64,000 nt of DNA from positions 1-64,000 of the forward strand of contig JALOAL010000013.1 of the NCBI GenBank assembly GCA_023228825.1. The letters run 5' to 3'. Each line of letters starts with the position of its first letter. The stretch's first letter is position 1. Made by a program: the position numbers and the translations under genes. The DNA is from Dehalococcoidia bacterium. Lineage in GTDB: Bacteria > Chloroflexota > Dehalococcoidia > UBA2979. Below the pieces are notes generated by a model that saw nothing but the letters and a program-made list of their open reading frames with translations, ran no database searches and was not told where the DNA came from. This document shows positions 33,598 to 42,702 of this stretch, in pieces.

Positions 33598-34461
33598 TCA
33601 GGCGGGCCGGGTCGCCTTGAGCGAGTACATCAGTGGCGCCAGGTCCCGTTGCGCCGCCGGCAGCCACCACTGCGTCCGGCGCTGGTGCCGACTGCCGTCC
33701 GGAACGTGATGGACTGGCTCCATCCAGGGGAGCGCCTGCCAGGCGGCATCTCGGTGCTCGTGCAGGAAGTCCAGCCGCAGCCCCGCCTGGAGCACCGCGT
33801 CCACCACCTCGCCCAGGCCGTGGTTCCACTCGAAGCCGCGTGTGTTCTTCAGCGGTGGGCCGTCCGTGTAGGTGTGCTCATCGTCCCACTCGATCGGCCG
33901 CTCGACCTCGAAGTACGGGTAGCGCACGACCAGGGCGCCGTCCTCGCGTTCGTCGTCCATCGCGGCCGCCATCGGGTGGCCCTCGTAGAGATAGAGGAAC
34001 CCGCCCGGCTTCAGGAACGAGGCGACCACGCGCGCCCAGGCCGTGATGTCGGGCAGCCAGTTCAGCGCGCCAATCCCGGTGTAGACGATGTCGAACTGCT
34101 CCGCCAGGACGGCGGGCGCGTCGTAGACGTTGGACAGCACGAAGCGCGCATCGTGGATCCCTACCTCCTGGGCCAGCAGGCGCGCGCGCTCCACGGCGGA
34201 CGGCGAGAAGTCCAGCCCGGTCACGGTCGCGCCGAGGCGTGCCCAGTTCAGCGTGTCCATGCCGAAGTGACACTGGAGGTGCAGCAGCGTCCGGCCCCGC
34301 ACGTCCCCCACCTCGTCCATCTCGACCTGGTAGAGGGTCTTCTCTCCCCGCAGGTACCCCTGCAGGTCGTAGCCCTGCGAGGCGGCGTGGATCGCCACGG
34401 CCTCGTCCCACCGGGCCAGGTTCGTCTCGAAGAACGGGTCGTGCTTCTGGTCGCGTGGCAT
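33598..34461 (-). CDS. Class I SAM-dependent methyltransferase
   Basis: The protein is about 287 residues with the Rossmann methyltransferase motifs. Motif I LLHLQCHFGMDTLNWARLGA, motif II VTGLDFSPSAVERAR and the post-motif FDIVYTGIGALNWL are clear. This matches a group of bacterial methyltransferases close to Methyltransf_25/11. I preferred the ATG at 34461 because GGAG lies nine bases upstream; the ATG at 34479 is the alternative. Substrate unknown. Confidence 0.9.
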   Translation of the reverse strand: MPRDQKHDPFFETNLARWDEAVAIHAASQGYDLQGYLRGEKTLYQVEMDEVGDVRGRTLLHLQCHFGMDTLNWARLGATVTGLDFSPSAVERARLLAQEVGIHDARFVLSNVYDAPAVLAEQFDIVYTGIGALNWLPDITAWARVVASFLKPGGFLYLYEGHPMAAAMDDEREDGALVVRYPYFEVERPIEWDDEHTYTDGPPLKNTRGFEWNHGLGEVVDAVLQAGLRLDFLHEHRDAAWQALPWMEPVHHVPDGSRHQRRTQWWLPAAQRDLAPLMYSLKATRPA

Positions 34462-34820
34462 GGGGGTGCTCCGGGTCATCTGCGCCGTGCGCGTCGCTGT
34501 AACCGGCTGGTACCCATAGCGCGCTAGCGGGAGGGGCCGTACGGTGGGATCACCATCCGACGTGTGGAGGTCGCTGTGCGATGCCCCGTCGGACCTCAGA
34601 CGCGTATCTCTTTCTCTCGCGTGCGTCGATTCTAGCGAGCCCGGAAGAGCGCCCCTGCTCCCCGCCCCACAGAGGGCCGGTCAATCGGGTGTCCGTCTCT
34701 GAGACCACTTCAACCGAGGGCGTCCGCAGGGCTGCGGGCGTCCCCGAGGTATTCGATCGCGCGGCCTTGCTGCGCGGCTGACCCTCGCCATTCGCAGCCC
34801 AGTACGAATGCGGAGACCCC
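34462..34820. other. Intergenic region before DEAD-box helicase gene
   Basis: These about 360 bases contain no convincing gene. A 66-codon frame at 34581-34781 has neither typical composition nor a ribosome binding site. The stretch may contain the promoter and a long leader of the helicase gene, as is common for DEAD-box genes, but I see no clear stem-loop or promoter box. Confidence 0.4.
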
Positions 34821-36257
34821 TTGGCATTGTTTACCCGTCGGCGGCCCGAAGCCGTCGCCACCCCTCACTCCGAGGACGACTCGACCGATCCCCTGACCGA
34901 CACCCCGGACACCCACGACTCCCTGGCCACGGACGTCGGGTTCGCGGACCTGGGCGTGGCGCCTGACCTGGCGCGCGTGCTGGACACAGCGGGGATCTCC
35001 TCGCCGTTCCCGGTGCAGGTGATGACCATCCCGGACGCGCTGGCCGGCCGCGACGTGTGCGGCAAGGCGAAGACCGGATCCGGCAAGACGCTGGCCTTTG
35101 GCCTGCCGCTGGTGCAAAGCATGGAACGCGCCCGCTCGCGCCGCCCTCGGGCGATCGTGCTGGTGCCCACGCGCGAACTGGCGAACCAGGTGGCCGCCGA
35201 ACTGGCCCCGCTGTGCGAGACGCGCGGCCTGTGGCTCACCGCCATCTACGGCGGCGTGTCCATGGTGCGCCAGATCAAGGCGCTGCGTGAGGGCGTGGAG
35301 GTGGTCATCGCCACCCCCGGCCGCCTGAACGACCTCCTGGAGCGCGGCGAACTCACCCTGTCCGACGTCAGCATGGTGGTGCTGGACGAGGCTGACCAGA
35401 TGGCGGACATGGGCTTCCTGCCCCAGGTGGACCGCATCCTGAAGCAAATCGAGGGGCGTCCTCAGACCCTGCTCTTCTCCGCCACCCTGGACGGCGCCGT
35501 GGGCGTCCTCATTCGCAAGTACCTGGACGACCCCGTCAGCCACGAGGTGGCGTCCGAGACGGAGACCGTGGACACGCTGGAGCAGCGCTTCATCGGCGTA
35601 GCCCGCGAGACGAAGATCGAGGTGGCCGCGCGCATCTGCGCGGGCGCCAACCGCGCCATCGTCTTCGTGCGCACCACGCACGGCGCGGACCGCGTGGCCA
35701 AGTTGCTGAACCGCGAGGGCCTCTCCGCAGCCGCCATCCACGGACGCCTCTCTCAGAACAAGCGCGAGCGCACCCTGGCCGCCTTCTCCCGAGGCGAGTC
35801 GCCCATCCTGGTCGCCACGAACGTCGCGGCGCGTGGCCTGCACGTGGACGGCGTGGACCTGGTGATCCACTTCGACCCGCCGGAGGACCACAAGGTCTAC
35901 CTCCACCGCTCAGGCCGCACGGCCCGCGCCGGTGAGCAGGGCATGGTGGTCACGCTGGTCCTCCCGGAGGAGGAGCGCGACGTGACCTCTATCGAGCGGG
36001 CCGCCGGCATCGACCTGTCGATCGTGCCGATGGATCCGGACGACGCGCGACTGTCTCGCCTGGACGAGTGGGAGCCGCCGCGCGGCCTCCCGATGTCGGC
36101 CCCGCGCGGCATGGTGGGCGCCCGAGGTGGTTCGTCCCAGCGCGGCGCCCGGCGTGGTGGCCGCGACGAGCGCGGCGGCCAGCCGTCGCAGCAGCCTCGT
36201 GGTGGCGGCCGCAGCGGCGGACAGCGACGGCGCAGCCCCGCCCGAGGCCGCGCATAG
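34821..36257 (+). CDS. DEAD-box ATP-dependent RNA helicase with RGG-rich tail
   Basis: The 478-residue protein contains the helicase motifs AKTGSGKT (83-90), PTREL, TPGR, DEAD (189-192), SAT (220-222), ATNVAARGLHVDGV and HRSGRTARA. An N-terminal acidic extension of about 40 residues precedes the Q-motif. The C-terminal 70 residues are rich in Arg and Gly (RGG-like), typical of RNA-binding tails in RhlE/CsdA-like proteins. It starts with TTG at 34821, with GGAG seven bases upstream. It unwinds RNA, probably in ribosome assembly or cold adaptation. Confidence 0.94.
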   Translation: MALFTRRRPEAVATPHSEDDSTDPLTDTPDTHDSLATDVGFADLGVAPDLARVLDTAGISSPFPVQVMTIPDALAGRDVCGKAKTGSGKTLAFGLPLVQSMERARSRRPRAIVLVPTRELANQVAAELAPLCETRGLWLTAIYGGVSMVRQIKALREGVEVVIATPGRLNDLLERGELTLSDVSMVVLDEADQMADMGFLPQVDRILKQIEGRPQTLLFSATLDGAVGVLIRKYLDDPVSHEVASETETVDTLEQRFIGVARETKIEVAARICAGANRAIVFVRTTHGADRVAKLLNREGLSAAAIHGRLSQNKRERTLAAFSRGESPILVATNVAARGLHVDGVDLVIHFDPPEDHKVYLHRSGRTARAGEQGMVVTLVLPEEERDVTSIERAAGIDLSIVPMDPDDARLSRLDEWEPPRGLPMSAPRGMVGARGGSSQRGARRGGRDERGGQPSQQPRGGGRSGGQRRRSPARGRA

Positions 36258-36280
36258 CCTGTCGCCTGCGCAGCACACCG

Positions 36281-36308
36281 AAGAGGCTCGCCCCGTGGCG
36301 GGCCTCTT
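36281..36308 (+). terminator. Rho-independent terminator after the DEAD-box helicase gene
   Basis: AAGAGGC at 36281-36287 pairs with GCCTCTT at 36302-36308. An inner CGCC/GGCG pairing extends the stem and TTTC follows. It begins 24 bases after the stop codon. Confidence 0.7.
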
Positions 36309-36359
36309 TCGTGTCCGCCGAAGGACCCGAGGCCGTCGGAATCTGCTGCGCTCGCCCCT

Positions 36360-36893
36360 TTACGGGTTGCGCTCGCCCGCCTCGATGCTCACGGAGAGAC
36401 GGTTCTCGGACGGCGGGAGCGGGCACGAGTAGTGGGGGTTGTAGGCGCAGAAGGGGTGGTGGGCGTAGTTGAAGTCCAGCAGCACGCGCAGGGGCTCGCC
36501 GTCCTCCGTCGTCTCCAGCACGGGCACCTCCAGGTAGCGCCCGGCGCCGTACGTGTCGCGACCGCTGGTCTCATCCTGGAACGCCAGGAACAGGTCGCCA
36601 TGGTCCGGGTCTCGGAACAGCGCGAGCGCAGCCGGCTGGCCGTCTATCTCGAACGACAGACGTGCCCACCGCTCGAACTCGCGCTGTGCCCCGTCTGAGG
36701 TCTCCAGCACCACCGTCTCCACCTGCTCGAACGGGACGGGGTGAAGTTCGAAGGCCAGGTCGTCGCGAGGCGGGTAGTAGGGGAGGCCGGTGAACGAGTC
36801 GCGCTCGTCGGGCGGGATGGGGGACCCCACGTCCGTGCGGAAGAACTCGTCCTTGGCCGCGCGGTACTCCTCCAGGTCGGTCTGTTCAGGCAT
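36360..36893 (-). CDS. DUF1684 family protein
   Basis: The 177-residue protein matches DUF1684. It has SPIPPDERDSFTGLPYYPP near the start, RVLLDFNYAHHPFCAYNPHYSCPLPPSENRL near the end, and the GLxY and CPLPPxENR motifs that define the family. The function is not established. GAGGAG precedes the ATG. It is followed at the other end by the terminator of the convergent helicase gene. Confidence 0.88.
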   Translation of the reverse strand: MPEQTDLEEYRAAKDEFFRTDVGSPIPPDERDSFTGLPYYPPRDDLAFELHPVPFEQVETVVLETSDGAQREFERWARLSFEIDGQPAALALFRDPDHGDLFLAFQDETSGRDTYGAGRYLEVPVLETTEDGEPLRVLLDFNYAHHPFCAYNPHYSCPLPPSENRLSVSIEAGERNP

Positions 36894-36936
36894 GGCCTCT
36901 TACTCCTCGTCTCCGTCGTGCACGCGCCAGCGGCGC

Positions 36937-37806
36937 TCAGGTGATGACCTCCCGGACGGGCGTGGTCTCCTCGCGCAGGGCGGCGATGACCACGCGCGGC
37001 ACGCCGGCCCGGTGCACCGCACGGGCCAGGCGGACCGCGGAGTCCAGGTCAATGTCCGCCTTGTTCACGAGCGCGGCGAACGTGCGGTCGCCCACGCCCT
37101 TGCGGCCGCCCTCCGCGTGCGCGAGCACCGCGGCGATGAGGTCGGCGTCGCAGGTGGCGCCGTCCTCCACGGAGCGGATGCGGTTCTGGCCCAGAATCTC
37201 GCGCACGCGTTCCGGGCGATGCACGTGGCCCTCGTCCAGTGGGGCATCCAGCGCGTCGGCGCCCACCACCACCACCACGTGCGTGGCGCAGTCCGGGATC
37301 ACCGGTTCGTCCTCTGACGGGGCTTTGAACGGGCGCATCTTGCTCCCGTCCGCCTCCACCGCCACCAGGCCCACCCCCGGCAGCGCCGCCACCCGCGCCA
37401 CCGTCTCCACCTCCAGCGGGTCGAGGCGTCCTGCGGGCTGGTCTCGGTCGCCGGCCACGGCCACCCAGCCGCCCTCGGCGTCGTCGAGCGCTGCCCAGTG
37501 CCGGGCGATGGCTTCCGGGGCGCCCTCCTGAGGCCCGCGGAGGAGCGGCGGCATGGGCTCCAGCCGCGTGAAGCGCGTGGTGCCGGTCACCACGGCGCGC
37601 AGCCCTCGGGCGACCGCCTCCTGGCCCAGGCGGTAGAGCAGGGTGGTCTTCCCGCCCCCGCCCACGATGGCCACGACCACCGGGACGCCAGGTGCAGGGT
37701 CGCCGAGGGCGAGCGCGTCCCAGAGCGGCGTGGCCGGAAGTCCCGGCGCCCCGGACGGCCCGGACGCCCCCGGGCGTACAGCGCCGGTCTCTCCCGTGTG
37801 GGCCAT
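36937..37806 (-). CDS. yqeC: YqeC-like selenium-dependent hydroxylase maturation protein
   Basis: The 289-residue protein has a P-loop VGGGGKTTLLYRLG near residues 47-60 and the family motif EADGSKMRPFKAPSEDEPVIP. These are the signatures of YqeC, an ATPase thought to help insert selenium or mature molybdenum hydroxylases. AGGAGGAGG lies just before the ATG. It is divergent from mobA with about 70 bases between them, which supports a shared role in molybdenum-enzyme maturation. No hydroxylase gene is in the window. Confidence 0.88.
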   Translation of the reverse strand: MAHTGETGAVRPGASGPSGAPGLPATPLWDALALGDPAPGVPVVVAIVGGGGKTTLLYRLGQEAVARGLRAVVTGTTRFTRLEPMPPLLRGPQEGAPEAIARHWAALDDAEGGWVAVAGDRDQPAGRLDPLEVETVARVAALPGVGLVAVEADGSKMRPFKAPSEDEPVIPDCATHVVVVVGADALDAPLDEGHVHRPERVREILGQNRIRSVEDGATCDADLIAAVLAHAEGGRKGVGDRTFAALVNKADIDLDSAVRLARAVHRAGVPRVVIAALREETTPVREVIT

Positions 37807-37876
37807 GCGGCCTCCTCCTTAGGATCGTAGGGGCACGACACTACCGATAGCGTTCCCCGGCGAGGAGGGGGCTCCC

Positions 37877-38482
37877 ATGGCAGAGGTTTCGGGCATCATC
37901 CTGGCTGGCGGGCGATCCAGCCGCATGGGCCAGGACAAGGCCTCGCTGGTAATGGACGGGGCCACGCTCCTGCAACGCACCGTGAGCGCCCTTGAAGCCG
38001 TCGCGGACGAGGTGGTGATCGTACGCGCGCCGGGACAGTCGCTGCCCCTCGTGCAGCCGCGCGGCAGCCTGGTGGTGGTGGAGGACGCCGTGGAGGGCGA
38101 GGGCCCGCTCTACGGCATGGGCACGGGCCTGCACGCCGCCTCGGCGCCGGTGGCGGTGGTGGTGGGCGTGGACCACCCGTTCCTGCAGCCGGACCTGCTG
38201 CGCCTGCTCGCGGACCGCGTCCGAGGCGGCGCGCGGTGGGTGCTCCCCATCGCGGACGGACGCCCCCAGCCGCTGTGCTCCGCCTTCGCGCGCGACGCAC
38301 TGGAGGTGATCCGCACGCACCTGGCCGCCGGCGACCGCGCTCCCATGGCCGTGGCCGCGGACCTGGGCATGGTGCGCCTGCGCGAGGAAGAGTGGCGCCA
38401 CGCCGACCCGGAGGGCTGGTCGTTCGTGGACGTGGACACCCCGGAGGACTTCGCGGCGGCGCTGGCCCGCCGCCGCGGGTAG
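37877..38482 (+). CDS. mobA: Molybdenum cofactor guanylyltransferase MobA
   Basis: The 201-residue nucleotidyltransferase has the GTP-binding loop LAGGRSSRMGQDKA near residues 9-22, and GVDHPFL in place of the GCDMPF site. VDTPEDF lies near the end. MobA joins GMP to molybdopterin. The related CTP-dependent MocA has a similar motif, so MocA cannot be fully excluded. GAGGAGGGGG precedes the ATG. Confidence 0.85.
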   Translation: MAEVSGIILAGGRSSRMGQDKASLVMDGATLLQRTVSALEAVADEVVIVRAPGQSLPLVQPRGSLVVVEDAVEGEGPLYGMGTGLHAASAPVAVVVGVDHPFLQPDLLRLLADRVRGGARWVLPIADGRPQPLCSAFARDALEVIRTHLAAGDRAPMAVAADLGMVRLREEEWRHADPEGWSFVDVDTPEDFAAALARRRG

Positions 38483-38533
38483 GAGCACGGACGGCGGGCA
38501 GTCAACGGGCGCCCTCGGAGAGGGCGGTGGCCG

Positions 38534-39370
38534 CTAGAGCGCGCGGTAGGCCGAGCGGAGCGTGGCCTGGTCGAAGCCGTGCGGGGTGGAGCCCACGGCG
38601 AAGTCGTACAGGGCGGCCTTGAAGATGCCCTCCAGCGCCTGCACCGTGCCCATGGCCAGCGCCACCAGCGGCACCCCCACCACGAAGCCGAGGATCGGAG
38701 AGATGCCGAACAGCAGCGCCGCCGGGATCACCGCGACTACGACGGCCCCGATGTAGATGAACATGAAGGAGAAGTTGGCCGTGAACTGCTGGCCCCAGGT
38801 CTCCTTCAGCAGTGACCCGGAGCGCTTGATCGCGGCGAGCGGCCCCAGGTTCTCCACCACCATCACGGGAATGACGAAGAACGTCATGTAAGCCCACACG
38901 CCCCCGGCGATGCTGACGGCGATCTGCCCCAGCAGGCCGTCCGTGCGGTTACGGAGCGCGTTCAGGACCAGGCCCACCGTGGCCGCAATCAGCGCCCACC
39001 CCAGCAGCGCCGGGATGTGCGTGGTGGCCACGGAGATGCCGTAGCCAATCCCCTGAGGGCGGCCGCGCAGGCGCTCCATGGCGGTGGCGATCAGCGCGGC
39101 GTTGAAGAACATGACGATGAAGTACGACAGGCCCAGCAGGAGCGCGCCCAGGACGAAGTCCACGGCGGTCGCCTCGGTCTCTGCTCCGGCGACGGCGGTG
39201 TCCAGGCGGTCCAGCGTCCCCGTGGCGGCGGCGAGGACCGCCACCATGACCGCCACGCCCACCAGGGCCACCGCGGCCATGACCGGCAGCAGGATCAGGC
39301 GCCGATCCTCCATCAGGACATGCCATGACTGCTTGATGAGAGAGAAGGTGCGACCGATAGATTCAAACAT
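38534..39370 (-). CDS. DUF6159-like integral membrane protein
   Basis: The protein is about 278 residues with roughly six membrane segments. It starts with MFESIGRTFSLIKQSWHVLMEDRRLILLP and contains IKRSGSLLKETWGQQF, both typical of the DUF6159 family. The function is unknown. I chose the ATG at 39370; a TATACT hexamer ends seven bases before it, so the message may be leaderless. It is divergent from the MscS gene. Confidence 0.8.
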   Translation of the reverse strand: MFESIGRTFSLIKQSWHVLMEDRRLILLPVMAAVALVGVAVMVAVLAAATGTLDRLDTAVAGAETEATAVDFVLGALLLGLSYFIVMFFNAALIATAMERLRGRPQGIGYGISVATTHIPALLGWALIAATVGLVLNALRNRTDGLLGQIAVSIAGGVWAYMTFFVIPVMVVENLGPLAAIKRSGSLLKETWGQQFTANFSFMFIYIGAVVVAVIPAALLFGISPILGFVVGVPLVALAMGTVQALEGIFKAALYDFAVGSTPHGFDQATLRSAYRAL

Positions 39371-39426
39371 TCCGAAAGTATAGATCACTGCAAGGCCTGT
39401 TGGGTTATCGCAACGCAACCAGTAGC

Positions 39427-40548
39427 ATGACTGCGGTGGATGAACTGCCGTTCGGGTTGACCCGCGACGAGTGGCTCGAGACCGCTCTCGCAGCGGGCAT
39501 CATGGTCACCGTCATCCTCGTCGCCACGCTCGTGGCGGCGGTGGCGGGCCGCATCGTCCATCGCTTCACCCGCGCCACCGAGTCCCAACTGGACGATCAC
39601 ATCGCCGCCGGCGTGCGCACGCCCTTCGTGCTGCTCGCCGCCATCTGGGCCCTGGCCAGCGGCAGCGGCACGCTGTCCTACGCGCAGGGCCACATGGCGT
39701 GGATGACGCGCGCCGGCATCGCCCTCAGCGTGATCGTGGTGGCCGTGGCCTTCCGCCGGGTGCTGGTGGACCTGCTGGAGTGGCAGGCTGGCCGGCCAGG
39801 CGCGGGCGGTAAGTTGCACCCGGGATCACTGCCCCTGGTGCGCCGAGGCATCACGATCCTGGTGGGCGCCTCCGCGGTGCTGATCATCATGGACACCCTG
39901 GGCGTGGCCATCAGCCCGCTGCTGGCCGGCCTCGGCATTGGCGGGTTGGCGGTGGCGCTGGCGTTGCAGCCGCTGCTGGCCAACGTCTTCGCCTCCTCCT
40001 ACATGCTGTCGGACTCCTCCATCCGCATCGGCGACTGGGTGGAGATCCAGGGCGGCCTGCAGGGCCAGGTGGACGACATCGGCTGGAGGGCTACCCGCGT
40101 CCGCACGTTCTCGAACAACGTGGTGATCCTGCCCAACGCCACGCTGGCCCAGTCCACGGTCACGAACTACACGCTCAGCGGCATGGAGGCGGACGCCTAC
40201 GTCACCTTTGGCGTGGCGTACGAGGAGGACCTGGACCGCGTGGAGCAGGTGGCGCGCGAGGTGATGCAGGAGGTCAAGGACGAGCGCCCCAGCGCGCTCC
40301 AGTCCCACACGTCGGTGTTCTCCTACACGGACTTTGGCGAGTCCAACGTGATGGCGTTGCTGGAGATGCGCGCGGTCACCTGGCTGGACTCGTACGACAT
40401 CAAGCACCACCTCATCAAGCGTCTCCACGCCCGCTTCGCGCGCGAGGGCATCCGCATGAACTACCCGGCGCGACGCCTGCTGCTGGAGGAACAGGACGCC
40501 CCCGCCCTGAGGCTGTCCGCACGCAATGGCGGCCTGCAGGAGGGCTGA
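39427..40548 (+). CDS. MscS-family mechanosensitive ion channel
   Basis: The 373-residue protein has about four hydrophobic segments in its first 170 residues. The pore-lining helix follows, with GLGIGGLAVALALQPLLANVFAS, the diagnostic MscS glycine-alanine pattern. The beta-domain contains RIGDWVEI, GQVDDIGWRATRVRTFSNNVVILPNA, typical of this family. These channels open under membrane tension to release solutes. I chose the ATG at 39427; an upstream TTG at 39400 is possible. Confidence 0.92.
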   Translation: MTAVDELPFGLTRDEWLETALAAGIMVTVILVATLVAAVAGRIVHRFTRATESQLDDHIAAGVRTPFVLLAAIWALASGSGTLSYAQGHMAWMTRAGIALSVIVVAVAFRRVLVDLLEWQAGRPGAGGKLHPGSLPLVRRGITILVGASAVLIIMDTLGVAISPLLAGLGIGGLAVALALQPLLANVFASSYMLSDSSIRIGDWVEIQGGLQGQVDDIGWRATRVRTFSNNVVILPNATLAQSTVTNYTLSGMEADAYVTFGVAYEEDLDRVEQVAREVMQEVKDERPSALQSHTSVFSYTDFGESNVMALLEMRAVTWLDSYDIKHHLIKRLHARFAREGIRMNYPARRLLLEEQDAPALRLSARNGGLQEG

Positions 40549-42702
40549 CTAGCGTCCGCCGCGTAGCCGTTCTCGCCAGCGCTCCAGCAACTCCGCCAGT
40601 CCACCCCAGCGACGGTCCGAGGGGCCTGCGGGCGCGTCTTCGTCGCCTCGGTCGCTGCGGTCGCTGCGGTCGTCTCGGTCGTTGTTGCCGCGACCACCTC
40701 GACGGTCGTCGTCGGGGTCGGAAGGAGGCCGCTCGGTGGCGGCCGGCGAGGCGGAGGGCGAGGGCTCGGCGGTGGCAGCGCCTCGGCCTCGGTCATTGCC
40801 GCGGCCACGGTCGTCATCCCGGCCGTCTTCCCGGTCGTTCCCGCGATCATTCCTGCGATCATTGCCGGGGCCGTCGTCCCGGCCGTTGCGAAGGTCGCGG
40901 TCGTCGCGGGATCGCCAGAGGTCTTGCAGGCCCTCCTCCAGCCGCTCGTGCAGCCGGCGGTCGGCCCGCGAGGCGCGACCTCCGTCCAGCGCGTCCAGCG
41001 CGTCCACTGCGTCCTGGAGGCCCTCAAGCACCTCGTCGTCCGCAGTGACCAGCAGCACAGCCACCACGCGCACCCGTGCCGCCGGGTCTTCCAGCACCTC
41101 CGCCAGCGCTTCCAGGCGCTCGCGGTCCTGACGACGGTCGCCCTCCAGCAGCCGTCCGAGGACGGCCGCGAGCGCGGTGTTGTCGCCGGTGTCGAGAGCG
41201 GTGTCCACCGCGGCGCGCAGTTCCGTGGCGTAGGTCATGGCCGGTGTGGCCGTGGCGCTCGGCGTGGCCTGCCCCCCTCGCCCCTCGCGAGTACGCGTGG
41301 GCGAGGGGGTTTCGGTCGCGGCCTGCGTGGCATCCGCCGTGAGCGTGTCCGTGCGCTGCGCCCGCGCCGTGCCCAGGTCCACCGCCCTGCGGGTGCGGGC
41401 GGACTCCACCAGGCGCACGGGCGGCGCCTCGGCCTCCGGGACGGTCTCGATTGTCGTGTCCAGCGCCCGCATGAACACGCTGCCGTCCACGATGTCAATG
41501 GCAATGAGGATGCGGGCGGTGGCCACGTTGCCCGCCACGGGGATGTTCAGGCGGCCGTCCGCCGTCTCCACCACCACGATCGCCTCGCCCTCGTCGTAGC
41601 GCCGCAGCCAGAGCGAGTAGACGTCCGGCCGGATGTCTCCCACGTACATGTGCTGCTGCGTCTCGCGCGCGCCAGTGGTGGTGACGCCGGGCACCTGGCG
41701 GAACACCATGCCCGAGGGCAGCAGGCCGGTCGCCGCCCCGTCTGGCGAGGTGAGCGCCGCCGCCACGGGCCCGCGCACGGTGATCTCCCCCACGAACGGG
41801 ATCGCCTTGGGCGTGGCGATGCGCTCGGCGTTCGCGCGCACCACCTGCCCGGTCTCCACGTCCACGGACGAGCCGGCGGAGATGACCCGCACCAGGCCGT
41901 CCACGGTGGAGACCTCCGTCTCACCGCTGGTGGCCGCCACCAGCGTCGCAAAGACCGTGCCCTGCGCCTGCACCGTCGCGTGCGGCGTGCGCACCAGGTA
42001 CAGGCCGTCGCCCGAACTCGTCACCACGTCGTTCCACAGGCGACCGCTGGCCTGGTCGAGTTCGATGTGGCGGGCGTTGCCTCGGGAGAGGTGTGTCAGC
42101 AGAACCTGCGTCTCCTGCGCCAGCGAGGCCGTGGAGCCGTCCGAGAAGGTGAGCAGGGCGTGGCCGCCCGGGAGCGTGCGGATCGCCTCGCCCTCATGCA
42201 CGGCGGCGCCGTCCGCCAGCGGGAGCCAGGCGCCGTCCACCTGTTGCTCCACCTCGCCCGTGAAGACGGTGAGGGTGGCCGCAGCCGCCGGCGTGGCCCC
42301 CTGCCCGAAGACCATGAACAGCGCGAACAGCGCCACCGCCGCAGCCGGCGCCACACGCAACGCGACGGCGCCCAGGCCCAGCCCACCCCACTCCCGGAGT
42401 GAAGGCGCGCGCAGCCTCGAGAGCACGCCACGCACGCCGCCCACCTTCCCAACGCGGCGCGGCGGCGCGTCCTGTGGGGTCTCCCGGATCAGGTCCATGA
42501 ACGCCTCGCGGCGCGCGGGATCCAGGGGCGGCACGGCCGGCCGAGGCGCGGCGACCAGTTCGGACGCGGTGCGCAGGGCGGGCTCCAGCGCATCGCGGTG
42601 CTCGGGGTAGCGCGCCAGGCACTGCTCCACCGTGGCGGCGCCGGACACGATCTGCTGGACGCACAGGTCCAGGACGGACTCGAAGGGAAGCGGCTGGCTC
42701 AT
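40549..42702 (-). CDS. FecR-domain membrane protein, probable ECF sigma partner
   Basis: The 717-residue protein begins with a cytoplasmic segment (VEQCLARYPEHRDALEPALR) seen in Chloroflexota sigma-associated proteins, then one membrane segment (about 115-135). A FecR-like domain follows with VEQQVDGAWLPLADGAAVHEGEAIRTL. Beyond it lies a long extracytoplasmic part, ending in strongly charged low-complexity sequence rich in Asn, Asp and Arg (about 600-700). Its ATG overlaps the stop of the sigma gene as ATGA, so it is translated with it. It probably acts as the anti-sigma or signalling partner. Confidence 0.87.
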   Translation of the reverse strand: MSQPLPFESVLDLCVQQIVSGAATVEQCLARYPEHRDALEPALRTASELVAAPRPAVPPLDPARREAFMDLIRETPQDAPPRRVGKVGGVRGVLSRLRAPSLREWGGLGLGAVALRVAPAAAVALFALFMVFGQGATPAAAATLTVFTGEVEQQVDGAWLPLADGAAVHEGEAIRTLPGGHALLTFSDGSTASLAQETQVLLTHLSRGNARHIELDQASGRLWNDVVTSSGDGLYLVRTPHATVQAQGTVFATLVAATSGETEVSTVDGLVRVISAGSSVDVETGQVVRANAERIATPKAIPFVGEITVRGPVAAALTSPDGAATGLLPSGMVFRQVPGVTTTGARETQQHMYVGDIRPDVYSLWLRRYDEGEAIVVVETADGRLNIPVAGNVATARILIAIDIVDGSVFMRALDTTIETVPEAEAPPVRLVESARTRRAVDLGTARAQRTDTLTADATQAATETPSPTRTREGRGGQATPSATATPAMTYATELRAAVDTALDTGDNTALAAVLGRLLEGDRRQDRERLEALAEVLEDPAARVRVVAVLLVTADDEVLEGLQDAVDALDALDGGRASRADRRLHERLEEGLQDLWRSRDDRDLRNGRDDGPGNDRRNDRGNDREDGRDDDRGRGNDRGRGAATAEPSPSASPAATERPPSDPDDDRRGGRGNNDRDDRSDRSDRGDEDAPAGPSDRRWGGLAELLERWRERLRGGR

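Noticed and set aside
34581..34781. A 66-codon frame upstream of the DEAD-box gene
   Set aside because: No ribosome binding site or motif, and composition unlike neighbours.
38534..39427. Complete promoter for the DUF6159-like gene
   Set aside because: TATACT is a good -10 but no -35 of expected spacing was found, so only a note was kept in the gene entry.
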